From assembly GCF_963666675.1 (NCBI RefSeq), contig NZ_OY762929.1:1488001-1552000 (forward strand): a stretch of 64,000 nt of DNA, written 5' to 3'. The DNA comes from an uncultured Desulfobacter sp. GTDB taxonomy: Bacteria > Desulfobacterota > Desulfobacteria > Desulfobacterales > Desulfobacteraceae. Under the pieces are notes generated by a model. That model made no database searches. It was not told the origin of the DNA and saw only the letters and a program-made list of their open reading frames with translations. The position numbers were made by a program, and so were the translations under genes. Below are positions 1-9,401 of this stretch, in pieces. Position 1 is the stretch's first letter; each line of letters starts with the position of its first letter.

Positions 1-598
1 AAACCGCACCGTTGCCGCCTGCTACCGCCCATTTTCCAAGTTTGCCGATCTGGCCGATAAGACCGACGGCACCCAGATAGATCAGAAGACCTCCCCGGAC
101 TCCGATGCCTGTCAGATTCATCAGTTTGGAACCGCCTTTGGTGATGGCGAGAATCAGGCCGAATAAGCCGATTAAGATACCCAGAGCCAGGGGATGCCCG
201 CCGGCCGCAGCGACAATTGGGATCAGGGGAATCATCGGGCCATGGGTGCCCGCAAGGTTTGAATTCGGATTAAGGAAAGCCGAAAAAAGCAGGACAAAGA
301 CAGCCCCTGCGATCAGCATCTCATACCGGACGTTCTCTGCAACGAATTCGGGTGAGAGGGCGTACTGGTCAGCAAAGGCGGCGACCATGGCGGTCACCAT
401 TACAACCTTTCCAATGGTGGCTGCAAGGGCCGGTACAACGTCCTCAATTTCGATGCCGTAATCCCGGAAAGGTAGGTTGACCCGCCAGCGACGAAATTTC
501 ATAATAGTCAGCTCATGGTCAAGGTACTCAGCCCGGGTCTTGAACTCGCTTGCTTTTTTACGTTGTTCGTAATACGTTTTTCCATTTTGCGCTACCAT
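1..598 (-). CDS. DUF3360-type multi-pass membrane protein, 5' part only
   Basis: The first 199 codons of an integral membrane protein lie here; the gene runs off base 1 of the window. The ATG at 598 follows a purine-rich ribosome binding site (AAGGAGAAGGAGA). A soluble N-terminus of about 45 residues (YLDHELTIMKFRRWRVNLPF) is followed by hydrophobic segments, one of which holds NLAGTHGPMIPLIPIVAAA. This pattern matches my memory of the DUF3360 family, membrane proteins that resemble SulP/NCS2 permeases and whose substrate is unknown. It reads away from the sensor gene at 1081, so the two probably have separate promoters in the intervening 480 bases. A SulP- or xanthine/uracil-type permease is the alternative. 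Family assignment is from remembered sequence, not a search. Confidence 0.75.
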   Translation of the reverse strand, partial: MVAQNGKTYYEQRKKASEFKTRAEYLDHELTIMKFRRWRVNLPFRDYGIEIEDVVPALAATIGKVVMVTAMVAAFADQYALSPEFVAENVRYEMLIAGAVFVLLFSAFLNPNSNLAGTHGPMIPLIPIVAAAGGHPLALGILIGLFGLILAITKGGSKLMNLTGIGVRGGLLIYLGAVGLIGQIGKLGKWAVAGGNGAV

Positions 599-1080
599 CT
601 TTTAGTCTCCTTCTCCTTTGCTACCCTACCGATCGTTGGATCGCCTAATGCACATTTGGGTGTGCCTAGGTAAAATAAAGTACTTTGGTTAGAAAAATGG
701 TTCACTGCCTCAACAATATCCAGATGAAATTCTCTACCTCTTTCTTTTAATGAATGCAAGCACTATTCATTATAATTTACTATTTTATATTGGTGGCAAG
801 TTGTTTATCTAATTAAAATAGATATTTGTCTTGTTAATCAAAATTAATAAACATATACAAAAGTTTACAAATTGCCGGGGGCCTGTCCCGGGAACAACCG
901 GTATAATGCAGGACCGAAAATCTGGAAAATTCGCCAAGAAATCTGATCATGGACCGAATCGATATTTGAGCAGGAAAAATATGTTTACCCTAAATAGGTG
1001 AATTGTTATATTAAGAAGATATAATTTTGATGCCTTAAAACACAAATCTTCATGACTGCTGCAACAATGGGGTTACGCTA
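599..1080. other. AT-rich divergent intergenic region
   Basis: About 480 AT-rich bases separate two divergent genes. I see no ORF of note and no clear terminator. A TATAAT hexamer at 1020-1025 could be a -10 element for the sensor gene at 1081, but no good -35 box stands at the right distance, so no promoter is claimed. Confidence 0.4.
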
Positions 1081-3579
1081 ATGACATTGAGACACAAGAA
1101 GCTGATGACATTGATATACAACAATATCGAAGAAGAAAATGGTGAAAAGTTTACATCGGGCATAGTCGTATCAACGGTATTGGGTGTCGTAAGTATCGTC
1201 ATGTTTATTGTTTCGTTTTACGCAGTTATTATTCCAATGTTTGAGCGCAGTGTCATGGATCGAAAAAAGGAGATGATCCATGAATTGACCAATACGGCCT
1301 GGAGTGTTTTGTCCGAATATGATGAGGCATATAAAGCCGGCAGGATAGCCCTGGATGAAGCGAAGGCTTTGGCTACCAAAGAGGTGGGCCGAATGAGATA
1401 CGGAAAAGCGCAAAAGAATTACTTCTGGATTACGACCACTGATCCTGTAATGATTAGTCATCCATATCGTTCGGACTTAAACGGGGAAAATCTGGTTGAT
1501 TATGCAGACCAGCATGGGAATAAATTGTTTGCCGATGCCGCTGCTCTAGTCGATGAGAAAGGCGAGGGGATCATCCAATACTATTGGCAGAAAAAAGATG
1601 ACGCGTCACGCGAAGTGCCGAAATTATCATATGTGAAAGGGTATCCTGAGTGGAATTGGATCGTTGGCACCGGTATTTATCTTGATGACGTAAGGCTGGA
1701 GATAAAAAGGTTAAGGGATCGATTGTTACGAATATCGATCCTTGTTATTGGTATTATCATTGTCATCCTTGTGTATGTATTAAAGCAGACCCGAATAATT
1801 GAGAGAAAACGAAGAGATGCCGTTAATGAATTAAGATTGTCCAACCAGAGGTATAAGAGCCTGGTGGGCGCCTCAACCGAAGGCACCTTGATGGTGGTTG
1901 AACAAAAGGTCGTATTTGCCAACAGCAAATTTATAAGTTTGCTCGACACCGAAGCCGAGTCGCTGGTTGGCACTGATTTTTCACAGCTGTTTCAATTGAG
2001 TTGGGATGAAATGGTTTCGGGAATTAAAAATCCCAATCAAACACATGCATTTGAGACCGAGCTTTTATTATCCAAAGCCGGTTACCAACATATTGTGGCT
2101 TATGTAACACAGGTGGAGCACGCTGACAGCACGGCATACATCGTTGTTATAAAAAATATCACCGAAAAAAACAGGCTTCGGCTTGATACCCAGAAATTAT
2201 CTGAGGATGTTCAACTTTCGCTTCAATTAATGAACCAACCCGTAAAGAATCTGGTCAATGAAAATATTCATTGTGATATAAATATGCCCATCGGAAAAGT
2301 TATTCTTCTGATGAAGAATAAGCGCAGTGAAATCATAAGCGTAACAAGCAGTGAGGAGACCGTCGGTGTCGTAACAGATAAAGATATCCGGAATCGTTTG
2401 ATAAACGATTCAATTGCCATGGATAGTCCGATAGTGAAAATAATGACATCGCCGGTAATCGAGATCAACCAGGGGGCCTTATTGTACGAAGCCGTGCTGC
2501 TATTCAGGGAGCACAACATTTCCCACCTTATGGTTACCAATCATAATAATCGGATTTACGGCAACATCAGTTATCTCAAATGTCTTGAAATGCAGAATAA
2601 TTCATTGACATTTTTAATACAGGAAATACAAAATTGTGATGTTATCAATGATATGCGTCACATATATAATAAAGTACCGGTGCTCATTCAGGCCATATTT
2701 ACCAGTACGGATAATATCAGCAGCGTATCACGGATCATCACTTCAATCGCTGATGCCATCAACAAGCGCGTGATAGAGATGGCGATCGCCGAAGTGGGAC
2801 AGCCGCCCTGTGATTTTGCATTCATCGCCATGGGAAGCGAAGGGCGTGGAGAGCAAACACTTAAAACCGATCAGGATAATGCCATTATTTTTGCCGAGGC
2901 ATCTGATGATAACAAACAATACTTTTTGCGGCTTTCGATGGTAATAAATGAAAACCTTCACAAAATAGGTTATGCCCGCTGCGAAGGGGATCTGATGGCA
3001 GGGAACCCTGAATGGTGCAATCATGTTGATGAATGGAAGGATATATTTTCAACATGGATCAACAATCCTGTGGGGTTGAATGTCCTTGACGGATCTCTGT
3101 TTTTTGATATGCGTTTGGTCTTTGGAGACCAGCGGCTGTCATCCCAGCTGATTGATTTTGTATATGAAGAACTGAAAGGTAAAGATGAATTCTTCAGTCA
3201 GTTGATTAAAACCGTCGCCTCAAGCAAACCGGCCTTTGAAAATCAGCGTGTTGACGTCAAAAAGTTTTTGATTCCAATTGTCGGGTATTTAAGAGCCAAG
3301 GCGTTGTTCTATTCCATAAAACAAACCAATAGCATGATGCGGTTAAACTATTTGATGGCATATGATTTAATTTCTGAAAGCAAGGCCCAGGAGATTGAAA
3401 AAATGTATAATTTTCTTATGCATCTTCGCATAAAGTGCCAGGTAAGCCTTATACTTGATAATGACTGGCCCTCCAATTCAATCTCGTTAAATAATCTTAC
3501 GGCAATTGAGCAGGAGACGCTTAGAAATATTATTAAAGAGGTGCAGAAACTGCAGGAAGAATTGCAAACTATCCTTTAA
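1081..3579 (+). CDS. Membrane sensor: Cache, PAS, paired CBS, DUF294 nucleotidyltransferase-like
   Basis: An 832-residue signalling protein. A transmembrane segment (about 28-52) and a second one (about 213-236) bracket a periplasmic single-Cache domain containing KNYFWITTTDPVMISHP and PEWNWIVGTGIYLDDV. Then come a cytoplasmic PAS domain (about 250-365), two CBS repeats (about 395-505) and a DUF294 nucleotidyltransferase-like domain whose core motif GSEGRGEQTLKTDQD starts near residue 585, with its usual C-terminal helical domain. There is no histidine kinase or cyclase domain. DUF294-CBS proteins resemble the N-terminal half of GlnD-type PII uridylyltransferases and often sit beside acetate/solute symporter genes. 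Here satP and actP lie nearby and a sigma-54 activator follows, so I infer sensing of a small carboxylate. The catalytic activity of this family is not established. Confidence 0.85.
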   Translation: MTLRHKKLMTLIYNNIEEENGEKFTSGIVVSTVLGVVSIVMFIVSFYAVIIPMFERSVMDRKKEMIHELTNTAWSVLSEYDEAYKAGRIALDEAKALATKEVGRMRYGKAQKNYFWITTTDPVMISHPYRSDLNGENLVDYADQHGNKLFADAAALVDEKGEGIIQYYWQKKDDASREVPKLSYVKGYPEWNWIVGTGIYLDDVRLEIKRLRDRLLRISILVIGIIIVILVYVLKQTRIIERKRRDAVNELRLSNQRYKSLVGASTEGTLMVVEQKVVFANSKFISLLDTEAESLVGTDFSQLFQLSWDEMVSGIKNPNQTHAFETELLLSKAGYQHIVAYVTQVEHADSTAYIVVIKNITEKNRLRLDTQKLSEDVQLSLQLMNQPVKNLVNENIHCDINMPIGKVILLMKNKRSEIISVTSSEETVGVVTDKDIRNRLINDSIAMDSPIVKIMTSPVIEINQGALLYEAVLLFREHNISHLMVTNHNNRIYGNISYLKCLEMQNNSLTFLIQEIQNCDVINDMRHIYNKVPVLIQAIFTSTDNISSVSRIITSIADAINKRVIEMAIAEVGQPPCDFAFIAMGSEGRGEQTLKTDQDNAIIFAEASDDNKQYFLRLSMVINENLHKIGYARCEGDLMAGNPEWCNHVDEWKDIFSTWINNPVGLNVLDGSLFFDMRLVFGDQRLSSQLIDFVYEELKGKDEFFSQLIKTVASSKPAFENQRVDVKKFLIPIVGYLRAKALFYSIKQTNSMMRLNYLMAYDLISESKAQEIEKMYNFLMHLRIKCQVSLILDNDWPSNSISLNNLTAIEQETLRNIIKEVQKLQEELQTIL

Positions 3580-3739
3580 TGATGAGCCATTCGGAATGAG
3601 GCGGCGTATGGGGCGATTCAGGAAAATACGGAACCGATAACCGTTGACAAGTGTATTTTCAGTGGATATGAATATGCACAAGGCAGATGAGTTTTCCCAG
3701 GATTGTTAGAAAAGCTAAAGACCCGGAGACGGATTTATT

Positions 3740-5170
3740 GTGCTTGAATATACGCCGATTGCCCAGTTTGCCATAGGGACCGACCACAAGGTAAAGGTTT
3801 GGAACAAAGCCTGTGAAGTGCTCACCGGCGTTCTATCCGAGGATATTATCGGAACCGACCACCAGTGGAAAATTTTTTATTCCAAAAAACGGCCTGTTCT
3901 GGCGGATCTTGTGGTCGAGCAGGACTATGATAAATTCCTCGAAAAATATGGCACAAAAAATCCCGCCCAGTCCAGCATCGTGCCCAATGCCTGGGAAGCA
4001 ACCGATTTTTTTGAAAATTTTAACGGAAAACCACGATACATATATTTTTTAGCGGCTCCTGTTTTTGATGATGAGGGGAGTATCACGGGTGCCGTCACGA
4101 CGCTTCAGGATATAACGCTTCGTAAAATGCAGGAAAAAGCAATGAAGCGTGAGTCCGAAGAGCTCCAGCAGCAGTACTCATTGCTGCAGTCTTCAATGGG
4201 TGAACGCTTCAAGTTCTGCAATATCGTCGGCAAGAGCCAAAAAATGCAGGAGGTCTATGACATCATCGTGCGGGCGGCAGCCAGTTCCGACAGTGTTGTG
4301 ATTCACGGTGAATCCGGGGTTGGAAAAGAACTGGTTGCAAAGGCGATACATGATATCAGCCAAAGAAAAAATGCCCCCTTTATACCCGTCAACTGTGGTG
4401 CCATCTCCGAATCTCTTCTGGAAAATGAGTTTTTCGGCCATGTAAAAGGGGCCTTTACCGGTGCCTATAGTGATAAAAATGGCTTTTTATCCAATGTACA
4501 GGGCGGCACCTTGTTTCTTGATGAAGTGGGTGAGCTCTCCTTGAACATGCAGGTTAAGCTTTTGCGGGCAATTGAGGGCGGCGGCTATTCTCCGGTCGGA
4601 AGCACCGAGGTGCTGCATTCTGATTTCAGGATTGTTGCCGCAAGTAACCAGAATTTGTGGGAGGAGGTTCAAAAAGGGCATCTGCGCAGCGATTTTTTTT
4701 ACCGCTTATATGTCATCCCGGTGGATATCCCGCCCTTGAGGGAACGCAAGGAAGATCTTGCCCTGCTTGCCGACTATTTTTTCAGCCAGATGGAGTCCAC
4801 GTTTCATTTTGACGCCTTGCCCGGAAAAGACATAAAGGCCTTATATAAATACCATTGGCCCGGAAATGTAAGGGAATTGCAGAATGTGCTTCGCAGGTAC
4901 GTTACCTTTAATAATCTTGATTTTATGTCGCTTCCGGACATTGATCCCCCGGTCATCCAGCCCCAGCCGCCTCCGGGGGTTTTCTCCGTTTCCGATTCCG
5001 TCACAGACCTTCCACTGACGGACGCCGCTGCCCGGTTCGAAAAGCAGCTGATCCTATCCGCACTGAATAACTGTCGTTGGCACAGGGAAAAAGCGGCTGA
5101 AAAATTAGGTGTTTCCCGCAGGACGCTCTACCGCAAAATGATGTCCCACGGGCTGGTGAGCGCGATATAG
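3740..5170 (+). CDS. PAS-containing sigma-54-dependent Fis-family activator
   Basis: A 476-residue enhancer-binding protein. An N-terminal PAS domain (1-130) and a short coiled linker precede an AAA+ module with Walker A GESGVGKE, the sigma-54 contact loop GAFTGA, Walker B GGTLFLDEVGE and an R-finger region. The C-terminus has a Fis-type helix-turn-helix ending SRRTLYRKMMSHG. The only possible start is GTG at 3740: an in-frame TAA lies at 3716, and CGGAG stands about 11 bases upstream of the GTG. It lacks a receiver domain, so control probably comes through the PAS domain or the adjacent Cache-DUF294 sensor. A strong -24/-12 promoter at 5574 in front of satP makes that gene the likeliest target; this is inference from position. 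Confidence 0.9.
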   Translation: MLEYTPIAQFAIGTDHKVKVWNKACEVLTGVLSEDIIGTDHQWKIFYSKKRPVLADLVVEQDYDKFLEKYGTKNPAQSSIVPNAWEATDFFENFNGKPRYIYFLAAPVFDDEGSITGAVTTLQDITLRKMQEKAMKRESEELQQQYSLLQSSMGERFKFCNIVGKSQKMQEVYDIIVRAAASSDSVVIHGESGVGKELVAKAIHDISQRKNAPFIPVNCGAISESLLENEFFGHVKGAFTGAYSDKNGFLSNVQGGTLFLDEVGELSLNMQVKLLRAIEGGGYSPVGSTEVLHSDFRIVAASNQNLWEEVQKGHLRSDFFYRLYVIPVDIPPLRERKEDLALLADYFFSQMESTFHFDALPGKDIKALYKYHWPGNVRELQNVLRRYVTFNNLDFMSLPDIDPPVIQPQPPPGVFSVSDSVTDLPLTDAAARFEKQLILSALNNCRWHREKAAEKLGVSRRTLYRKMMSHGLVSAI

Positions 5171-5801
5171 TTCCTGCCTACCTCTTATCCCGTCTTGAAT
5201 ACCGGCCATGCATGGCCCGGCCTATCCGTCAACATCCAGACTCAACCCCAGGCAAATATATGAAGGAATCCGGTTGTTTGCTAAAAACGATATTGATAAA
5301 TACGTGTCGCCGGGCCATCCGGCATATGGCCTGGCTCAAATTGGGACAAAAGCGCCCATCAAGATATATGCTTTTATTTCAATGTTTTATGGTTTTTGCA
5401 GATATTTTTTGGGTCAAACGTGCCCTAAAACATCTTTTTGCTGTTTAAAGCCGAATCCGCCGTATTCTTTTTTTTAGTGAACTATAATATTAGAATTATT
5501 AGTAATGATATTGGTGGTATGGATAGGATATCTACGGGGATAAGTCTGCTTGAGGAACTCCTTTCGGAGGATATGGCACAATGATTGCTACAATATCTTT
5601 GCTGACACTGAAGAATGTTGTTATTGCAACCTGCTACTGCTGAAGTTTTGTGTGAAAAGAGACTAAACAAGAATTACGGATGCTTATAAATCTTCTGTAA
5701 ACACCTGACGGATAATCGGGTAACCAGGAGAATGTTTTTAAGAGGAGTGTTTTTGCAGTTTTTTTTAATCATTTTTAATCATTTGTAGACGGGAGAAGAA
5801 G
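5171..5801. other. Long intergenic region with the satP promoter
   Basis: Apart from the sigma-54 promoter listed separately at 5574-5589, this 630-base stretch holds no gene I can support. Two overlapping plus-strand ORFs (5208-5477, 5212-5448) show no domain and no ribosome binding site. The region from 5590 to 5801 would be a long untranslated leader of about 200 bases; enhancer sites for the upstream activator would be expected between 5171 and 5550, but I could not pick out a convincing repeat. Confidence 0.4.
5574..5589 (+). promoter_or_regulatory. Sigma-54 (-24/-12) promoter of satP
   Basis: TGGCACAATGATTGCT matches the RpoN consensus (TGGCACR, 4 bases, TTGCW) at every conserved position, with exactly 10 bases between the GG and GC doublets. 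It points toward satP, whose ATG is at 5802, and it follows the gene for a GAFTGA-containing activator. Promoter quality is seen directly; regulation by that activator is inferred. Confidence 0.85.
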
Positions 5802-6365
5802 ATGAGAGACGAGACGTTGGCAAATCCGGGACCTCTCGGATTAATGGGATTCGGAATGACAACTGTGCTGTTAAATATTCATAACGCAGGTTTCTTTGAA
5901 ATCAGCGCTATGATTCTGGCAATGGGTCTTTTTTACGGGGGAATGGCCCAGATCATCGCCGGTATTCTTGAATTCAAAAAGGGCAATACCTTTGGTGTTA
6001 CCGCTTTCATATCCTATGGTCACTTTTGGCTGACGCTTGTAGCACTTATTTTGTTACCCAAACTCGGTTGGGCCGATCCCACCCCCGCAAAATTCATGGC
6101 TTGCTATCTGTTCATGTGGGGCATCTTCACCCTGTTCATGTTTTTCGGGACACTAAAATCCAACAAAGGTCTTCAATTTGTGTTTGCATCATTGACAGTG
6201 CTGTTCTTTCTGCTTGCAATCAAAGATTGGACCGGTTCCCATCTTATCGGCATCATTGCAGGCTTTGAAGGAATCATCTGCGGACTGAGCGCTATTTATC
6301 TTGCCATGGCCGAAGTGCTCAACGAACAATATAAAAGAGTTGTTATTCCGATAGGCGTACCCTAA
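5802..6365 (+). CDS. satP: Acetate/succinate carrier, GPR1/FUN34/YaaH family
   Basis: A 187-residue inner-membrane protein with six hydrophobic segments, the usual length of the family. The N-terminal signature NPGPLGLMGFGMTT corresponds to the conserved NPAPLGL(MG)GF motif that lines the acetate path in SatP structures, and YGHFW with the flanking aromatic positions is also typical. These proteins form hexamers that move acetate with protons. The ATG follows GGGAGAAGAAG. It is preceded by a sigma-54 promoter about 210 bases upstream and followed by a hairpin, so it is probably a one-gene transcript. With the ActP/YjcH pair at 7201-9401 it gives the cell a second acetate route, fitting an acetate-oxidising sulfate reducer. 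Confidence 0.93.
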   Translation: MRDETLANPGPLGLMGFGMTTVLLNIHNAGFFEISAMILAMGLFYGGMAQIIAGILEFKKGNTFGVTAFISYGHFWLTLVALILLPKLGWADPTPAKFMACYLFMWGIFTLFMFFGTLKSNKGLQFVFASLTVLFFLLAIKDWTGSHLIGIIAGFEGIICGLSAIYLAMAEVLNEQYKRVVIPIGVP

Positions 6366-6372
6366 CAAAAAG

Positions 6373-6419
6373 AGCCCCCTCGTTCAGGATTTATCCAGAT
6401 ACCTGAAAAAGGGGGCGCT
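6373..6419 (+). terminator. Hairpin after satP
   Basis: AGCCCCCT...TCAGG pairs with CCTGA...AGGGGGCGCT around a short loop, 8 bases after the satP stop codon. The distal arm is not followed by a clear T run, so it may act as a 3' end-protecting hairpin or as a weak terminator for either strand (it also lies beyond the decayed gene read from the other side). Confidence 0.6.
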
Positions 6420-6431
6420 TGAGAACCATAT

Positions 6432-6872
6432 TTATACGGACCCGATGGAAATGAGACCCAGAACCAAAGTGCTTACAATCATTGCCTCAACAATCATTGC
6501 GCCAAGCAGACATGGGCTGGAGAACTCTTTTTTAAATGCTTTTCAGGGGGCGGTTCCATGATCGCGCTACCGATGGGACCAGAACCTGCAAAAGCAAAAT
6601 CGGGGAGTATAATAAATTTTTTTTGTTTACGGAACCATATATCACCAAAGGAAATGCGAACATATGCCGGCCCAGATCAAAACCTGCGCAAAGAGGAATA
6701 GAATTGCCGATAAAACCCACGTTGTATAGGGCGCAGTGGATTGGTATGCACCGTCCGGATCAGACAAAACATTTGTGAACGCGGACCATGCACAGACAAC
6801 ACCAAATGCTATCTGAATAAGAATTGCAGCAACGATGGCAAACCAAGAATTGTTAACTTTTGCGGTAGACAT
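6432..6872 (-). pseudogene. Decayed MFS carrier, OFA (oxalate/formate antiporter)-like N-terminus
   Basis: A good ribosome binding site (AAGGAGGG) precedes the ATG at 6872. The first 70 codons read as an MFS N-terminus of the OFA type (NNSWFAIVAAILIQIAFG, then two helices ending QVLIWAGICSHFLW) and then stop at 6642. Downstream in other frames lie further hydrophobic pieces (for example LGAMIVEAMIVSTLVLGLI, ending with a TAA at 6432). A complete carrier would need about 400 residues, so most of the gene is deleted and the rest frameshifted. The 3' piece may come from a different gene; I cannot place it in the OFA family with confidence. Confidence 0.6.
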
Positions 6873-7127
6873 TTGGGAAGACCCTCCTTGTTGTTAGTTG
6901 AACATTTGGGTGAAGCATGTTGAACTTAACTTGCAAGTTTCAGCCGGCCGGGGGGAAGTGAAAAAAGCACCTTGCTAAAGAGCGGTCTATTTTAAAACTT
7001 CAAAGCGCTTATAAATTAACGCCATCCTCCCGAATTGTTTGCAGTGCTTCTAATAATGTAACTGTATTCTTTCTACATCCTAAAGTTTTTGTCAAGACCC
7101 AAAACATGGTCGCTAAAAAATTTGGTC

Positions 7128-7169
7128 ACTAAAAAGGAGAGCGTGTGAAAGCACTCTCTCCTTTTTAGT
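7128..7169 (-). terminator. Bidirectional terminator after actP
   Basis: ACTAAAAAGGAGAG (7128-7141) and CTCTCCTTTTTAGT (7156-7169) form a perfect 14-base-pair stem with a 14-base loop. A and T runs are built into the stem ends, as in bidirectional intrinsic terminators. It lies about 30 bases beyond the actP stop codon. Confidence 0.9.
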
Positions 7170-7200
7170 TTAATATCCTTCTCCTTTTTTATTGTGTGGT

Positions 7201-9120
7201 TTAAGCCACTTGTTTTTCTGTGGTAACCTCGTCTTTTTGCGTCATTAAAGAGACAACAACCAGTGTAATAAAGGCAAGGGGTATGGAGATGATACCTGGG
7301 TTATTCATAGCTATCGGAGCGCTTTCAGGGAGTAGACCATATACCGTAAAGGTCTTGGGCGACAATAAAATAATGGTCATAGCGCTGATGATACCCACTA
7401 CGATGGATGCGGAAATACCCTTTGCGGTGGTTTTCTTCCAGAACAGCATCATTAAAATTGCCGGCAGGTTTGCAGATGCGGCAACCGCAAAGGCCAGCCC
7501 AACGAGGAACGATACGTTAATGCCTTTGAATGCGATTCCCAACAATATGGCGAATACGCCTACCACGACTGCTGCGATTTTCCCCGCTTTTACCTGGCCT
7601 TTATCGGTCAATGGAATACCGAAGTAATTGGCAATCAGGTCATGGGCAACTGCACCGGATGCCGCCACAATAAGCCCGGAAACCGTCCCGAGAACCGTGG
7701 CAAAGGCGATGGCGGATATTATGGAGAATAACGCTATACCAAAGAACCTAGCCAAAAGAGGTCCGGCCATATTACTGCTCTGCACATCAAGTACGCCGTT
7801 GGCCATGGCACCAAGTCCCATGAAAAGGGTAAGGACATAAAAGAAACCGATGGCTGCGATGGCAAGGATCGTTGACTTACGCGCGGCCTTTGGGCTGGGC
7901 ACCGTATAATACCTGATCAGAATATGGGGCAGGGCGGAGGTGCCGAAGAACAATGCGATCATAAGGGAGACAAAATCAAGCTTGGACATAAAGGTTGACC
8001 CCTTATCGACCTTGAACCTTAATCCAGGTCTCATGATATCCTCACCCGCTGTGGGATTCTGATGCCAGAGCTGCACTTTTTCGCCCTGGTCCATGAAAAC
8101 CACCTTGTTGAAGCGTACGATAGTGCTTGCTTCTATGGTTGTCAGGAATTTAAATGGGCTGACGGGCCCTGTTTCCGTAACCTCTTCTCCATCAACCATG
8201 ATTTTGCTTACATGGCCGACCTGGAAAAATTTTTCAGCTTCCTTGGGCTCGCCGTTGTAAAGCACTTGCCCGTCTTTGGTGTTTACCACCGTAAGCGCCT
8301 CTTCAAGGTGGGTATTCCCATCGTCTTCAATCAGGTGCCACCAGGTACTTACACCCTCTTTGTTTAATTTCACATAAGTTCCCTTGGCGTCACTATGCGT
8401 CCCGGCGATCTGGTACTCATAGTTGTCGATGGCCGTAACCTCTCCGTTCATTACCGTGGCATTGATGGTTTGAAATTTATGATACTCTTCGGCCGGCGGG
8501 TTTTTTATGCCGTGCATAAATATGGCAATTGTAAGAACTGAGGAGAAAACGATCAGTAGACCACCTTTGAAGAACTGTACATAGGTGGTTGATGCCATCC
8601 CTGCCGTTGCCACGATGAAGATAACGATGGCGCCCACGAGGATAACCCCGACGTAATGGGGCATGCCGAGCAGTGGTGTAACAAGACTTCCTGCGCCCAC
8701 CATTTGAGGCACAAGATAACATATGGAGACGATCAGGGTACTGATGGCCGCCGTCAGGTGAATGCCCCGGGAATTGTATTTATTGTTGAGGGCATCCGTA
8801 AACGTGTATTTACCAAGACGTTTCATGGGCTCGGCCACGATAAACAGCGCCACGACCCATCCGGCAAGATAACCGATGGAATATAAAAATCCGTCGTAGC
8901 CGCTGAATGCGATCATCCCGCAGATCCCAAGGAAGGATGCGGCTGAAAGATAATCGCCTGCGAATGCAATACCGTTTACGCCCCAGTGGATATCTCCACC
9001 GGCAGCATAATACCCTGATGATGTTGTTGTTTTTTTTGCAAAATAAGATGACAGCCAGAGCACACCAAGTACAAAAGCGACAAAGATTGCTACTGCGAAC
9101 GGGGATGCGTTGTATATCAT
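7201..9120 (-). CDS. actP: Cation/acetate symporter, SSS family, with enlarged soluble insert
   Basis: A 639-residue sodium:solute symporter with 13 or so membrane segments. The N-terminal GVNGIAFAGDYLSAASFLGI and the AGLIVAASGAVAHD region (as GLIVAASGAVAHDL) are typical of ActP acetate permeases. The usual length is about 550; the surplus is a hydrophilic block at about residues 215-350 between membrane segments, rich in charged residues and lacking hydrophobic runs, probably an extracytoplasmic domain. The gene overlaps the preceding yjcH by 4 bases (ATGA), so the pair is translationally coupled, as in many yjcH-actP operons. The closest function is uptake of acetate or another short carboxylate with a cation; the substrate is inferred from family only. 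Confidence 0.9.
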   Translation of the reverse strand: MIYNASPFAVAIFVAFVLGVLWLSSYFAKKTTTSSGYYAAGGDIHWGVNGIAFAGDYLSAASFLGICGMIAFSGYDGFLYSIGYLAGWVVALFIVAEPMKRLGKYTFTDALNNKYNSRGIHLTAAISTLIVSICYLVPQMVGAGSLVTPLLGMPHYVGVILVGAIVIFIVATAGMASTTYVQFFKGGLLIVFSSVLTIAIFMHGIKNPPAEEYHKFQTINATVMNGEVTAIDNYEYQIAGTHSDAKGTYVKLNKEGVSTWWHLIEDDGNTHLEEALTVVNTKDGQVLYNGEPKEAEKFFQVGHVSKIMVDGEEVTETGPVSPFKFLTTIEASTIVRFNKVVFMDQGEKVQLWHQNPTAGEDIMRPGLRFKVDKGSTFMSKLDFVSLMIALFFGTSALPHILIRYYTVPSPKAARKSTILAIAAIGFFYVLTLFMGLGAMANGVLDVQSSNMAGPLLARFFGIALFSIISAIAFATVLGTVSGLIVAASGAVAHDLIANYFGIPLTDKGQVKAGKIAAVVVGVFAILLGIAFKGINVSFLVGLAFAVAASANLPAILMMLFWKKTTAKGISASIVVGIISAMTIILLSPKTFTVYGLLPESAPIAMNNPGIISIPLAFITLVVVSLMTQKDEVTTEKQVA

Positions 9121-9401
9121 TGGTCAGTATCCTCCACGTTGAGTTCATCTTCTTTATTGGTGCAAAGAATATCGTAAATGATTCCCATTACGAAAGCCAG
9201 AATAATCAGGCCAAAACCATATACAACTGCCAGATTTTGACCGGCAAAAACGATTGTTGCCATTGTCTTTGGACTAGCAACGTTTATCCATATAAATCCG
9301 ACATATACCAATACGTAAACAAGAAACAACCACAACCCAAGTTTAGTTTTGAAGCCAATCGCTTTGTCCTCTCCCCAATCAGTTGCAGGCCCGTGTGACA
9401 T
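9117..9401 (-). CDS. yjcH: DUF485 small membrane protein, symporter partner
   Basis: A 94-residue protein with two hydrophobic segments (about 27-47 and 54-76), the normal size and shape of DUF485 proteins. These are almost always encoded directly before an SSS-family acetate symporter, and this one overlaps actP by 4 bases. The family is thought to assist or modulate the symporter but no activity is proven. The ATG at 9401 follows AAGGAGAAA. Confidence 0.9.
   Translation of the reverse strand: MSHGPATDWGEDKAIGFKTKLGLWLFLVYVLVYVGFIWINVASPKTMATIVFAGQNLAVVYGFGLIILAFVMGIIYDILCTNKEDELNVEDTDQ

Noticed and set aside
5208..5477. Overlapping small ORFs between the activator gene and satP
   Set aside because: No start signal and no recognisable protein; the sigma-54 promoter lies just downstream, which fits a noncoding region.
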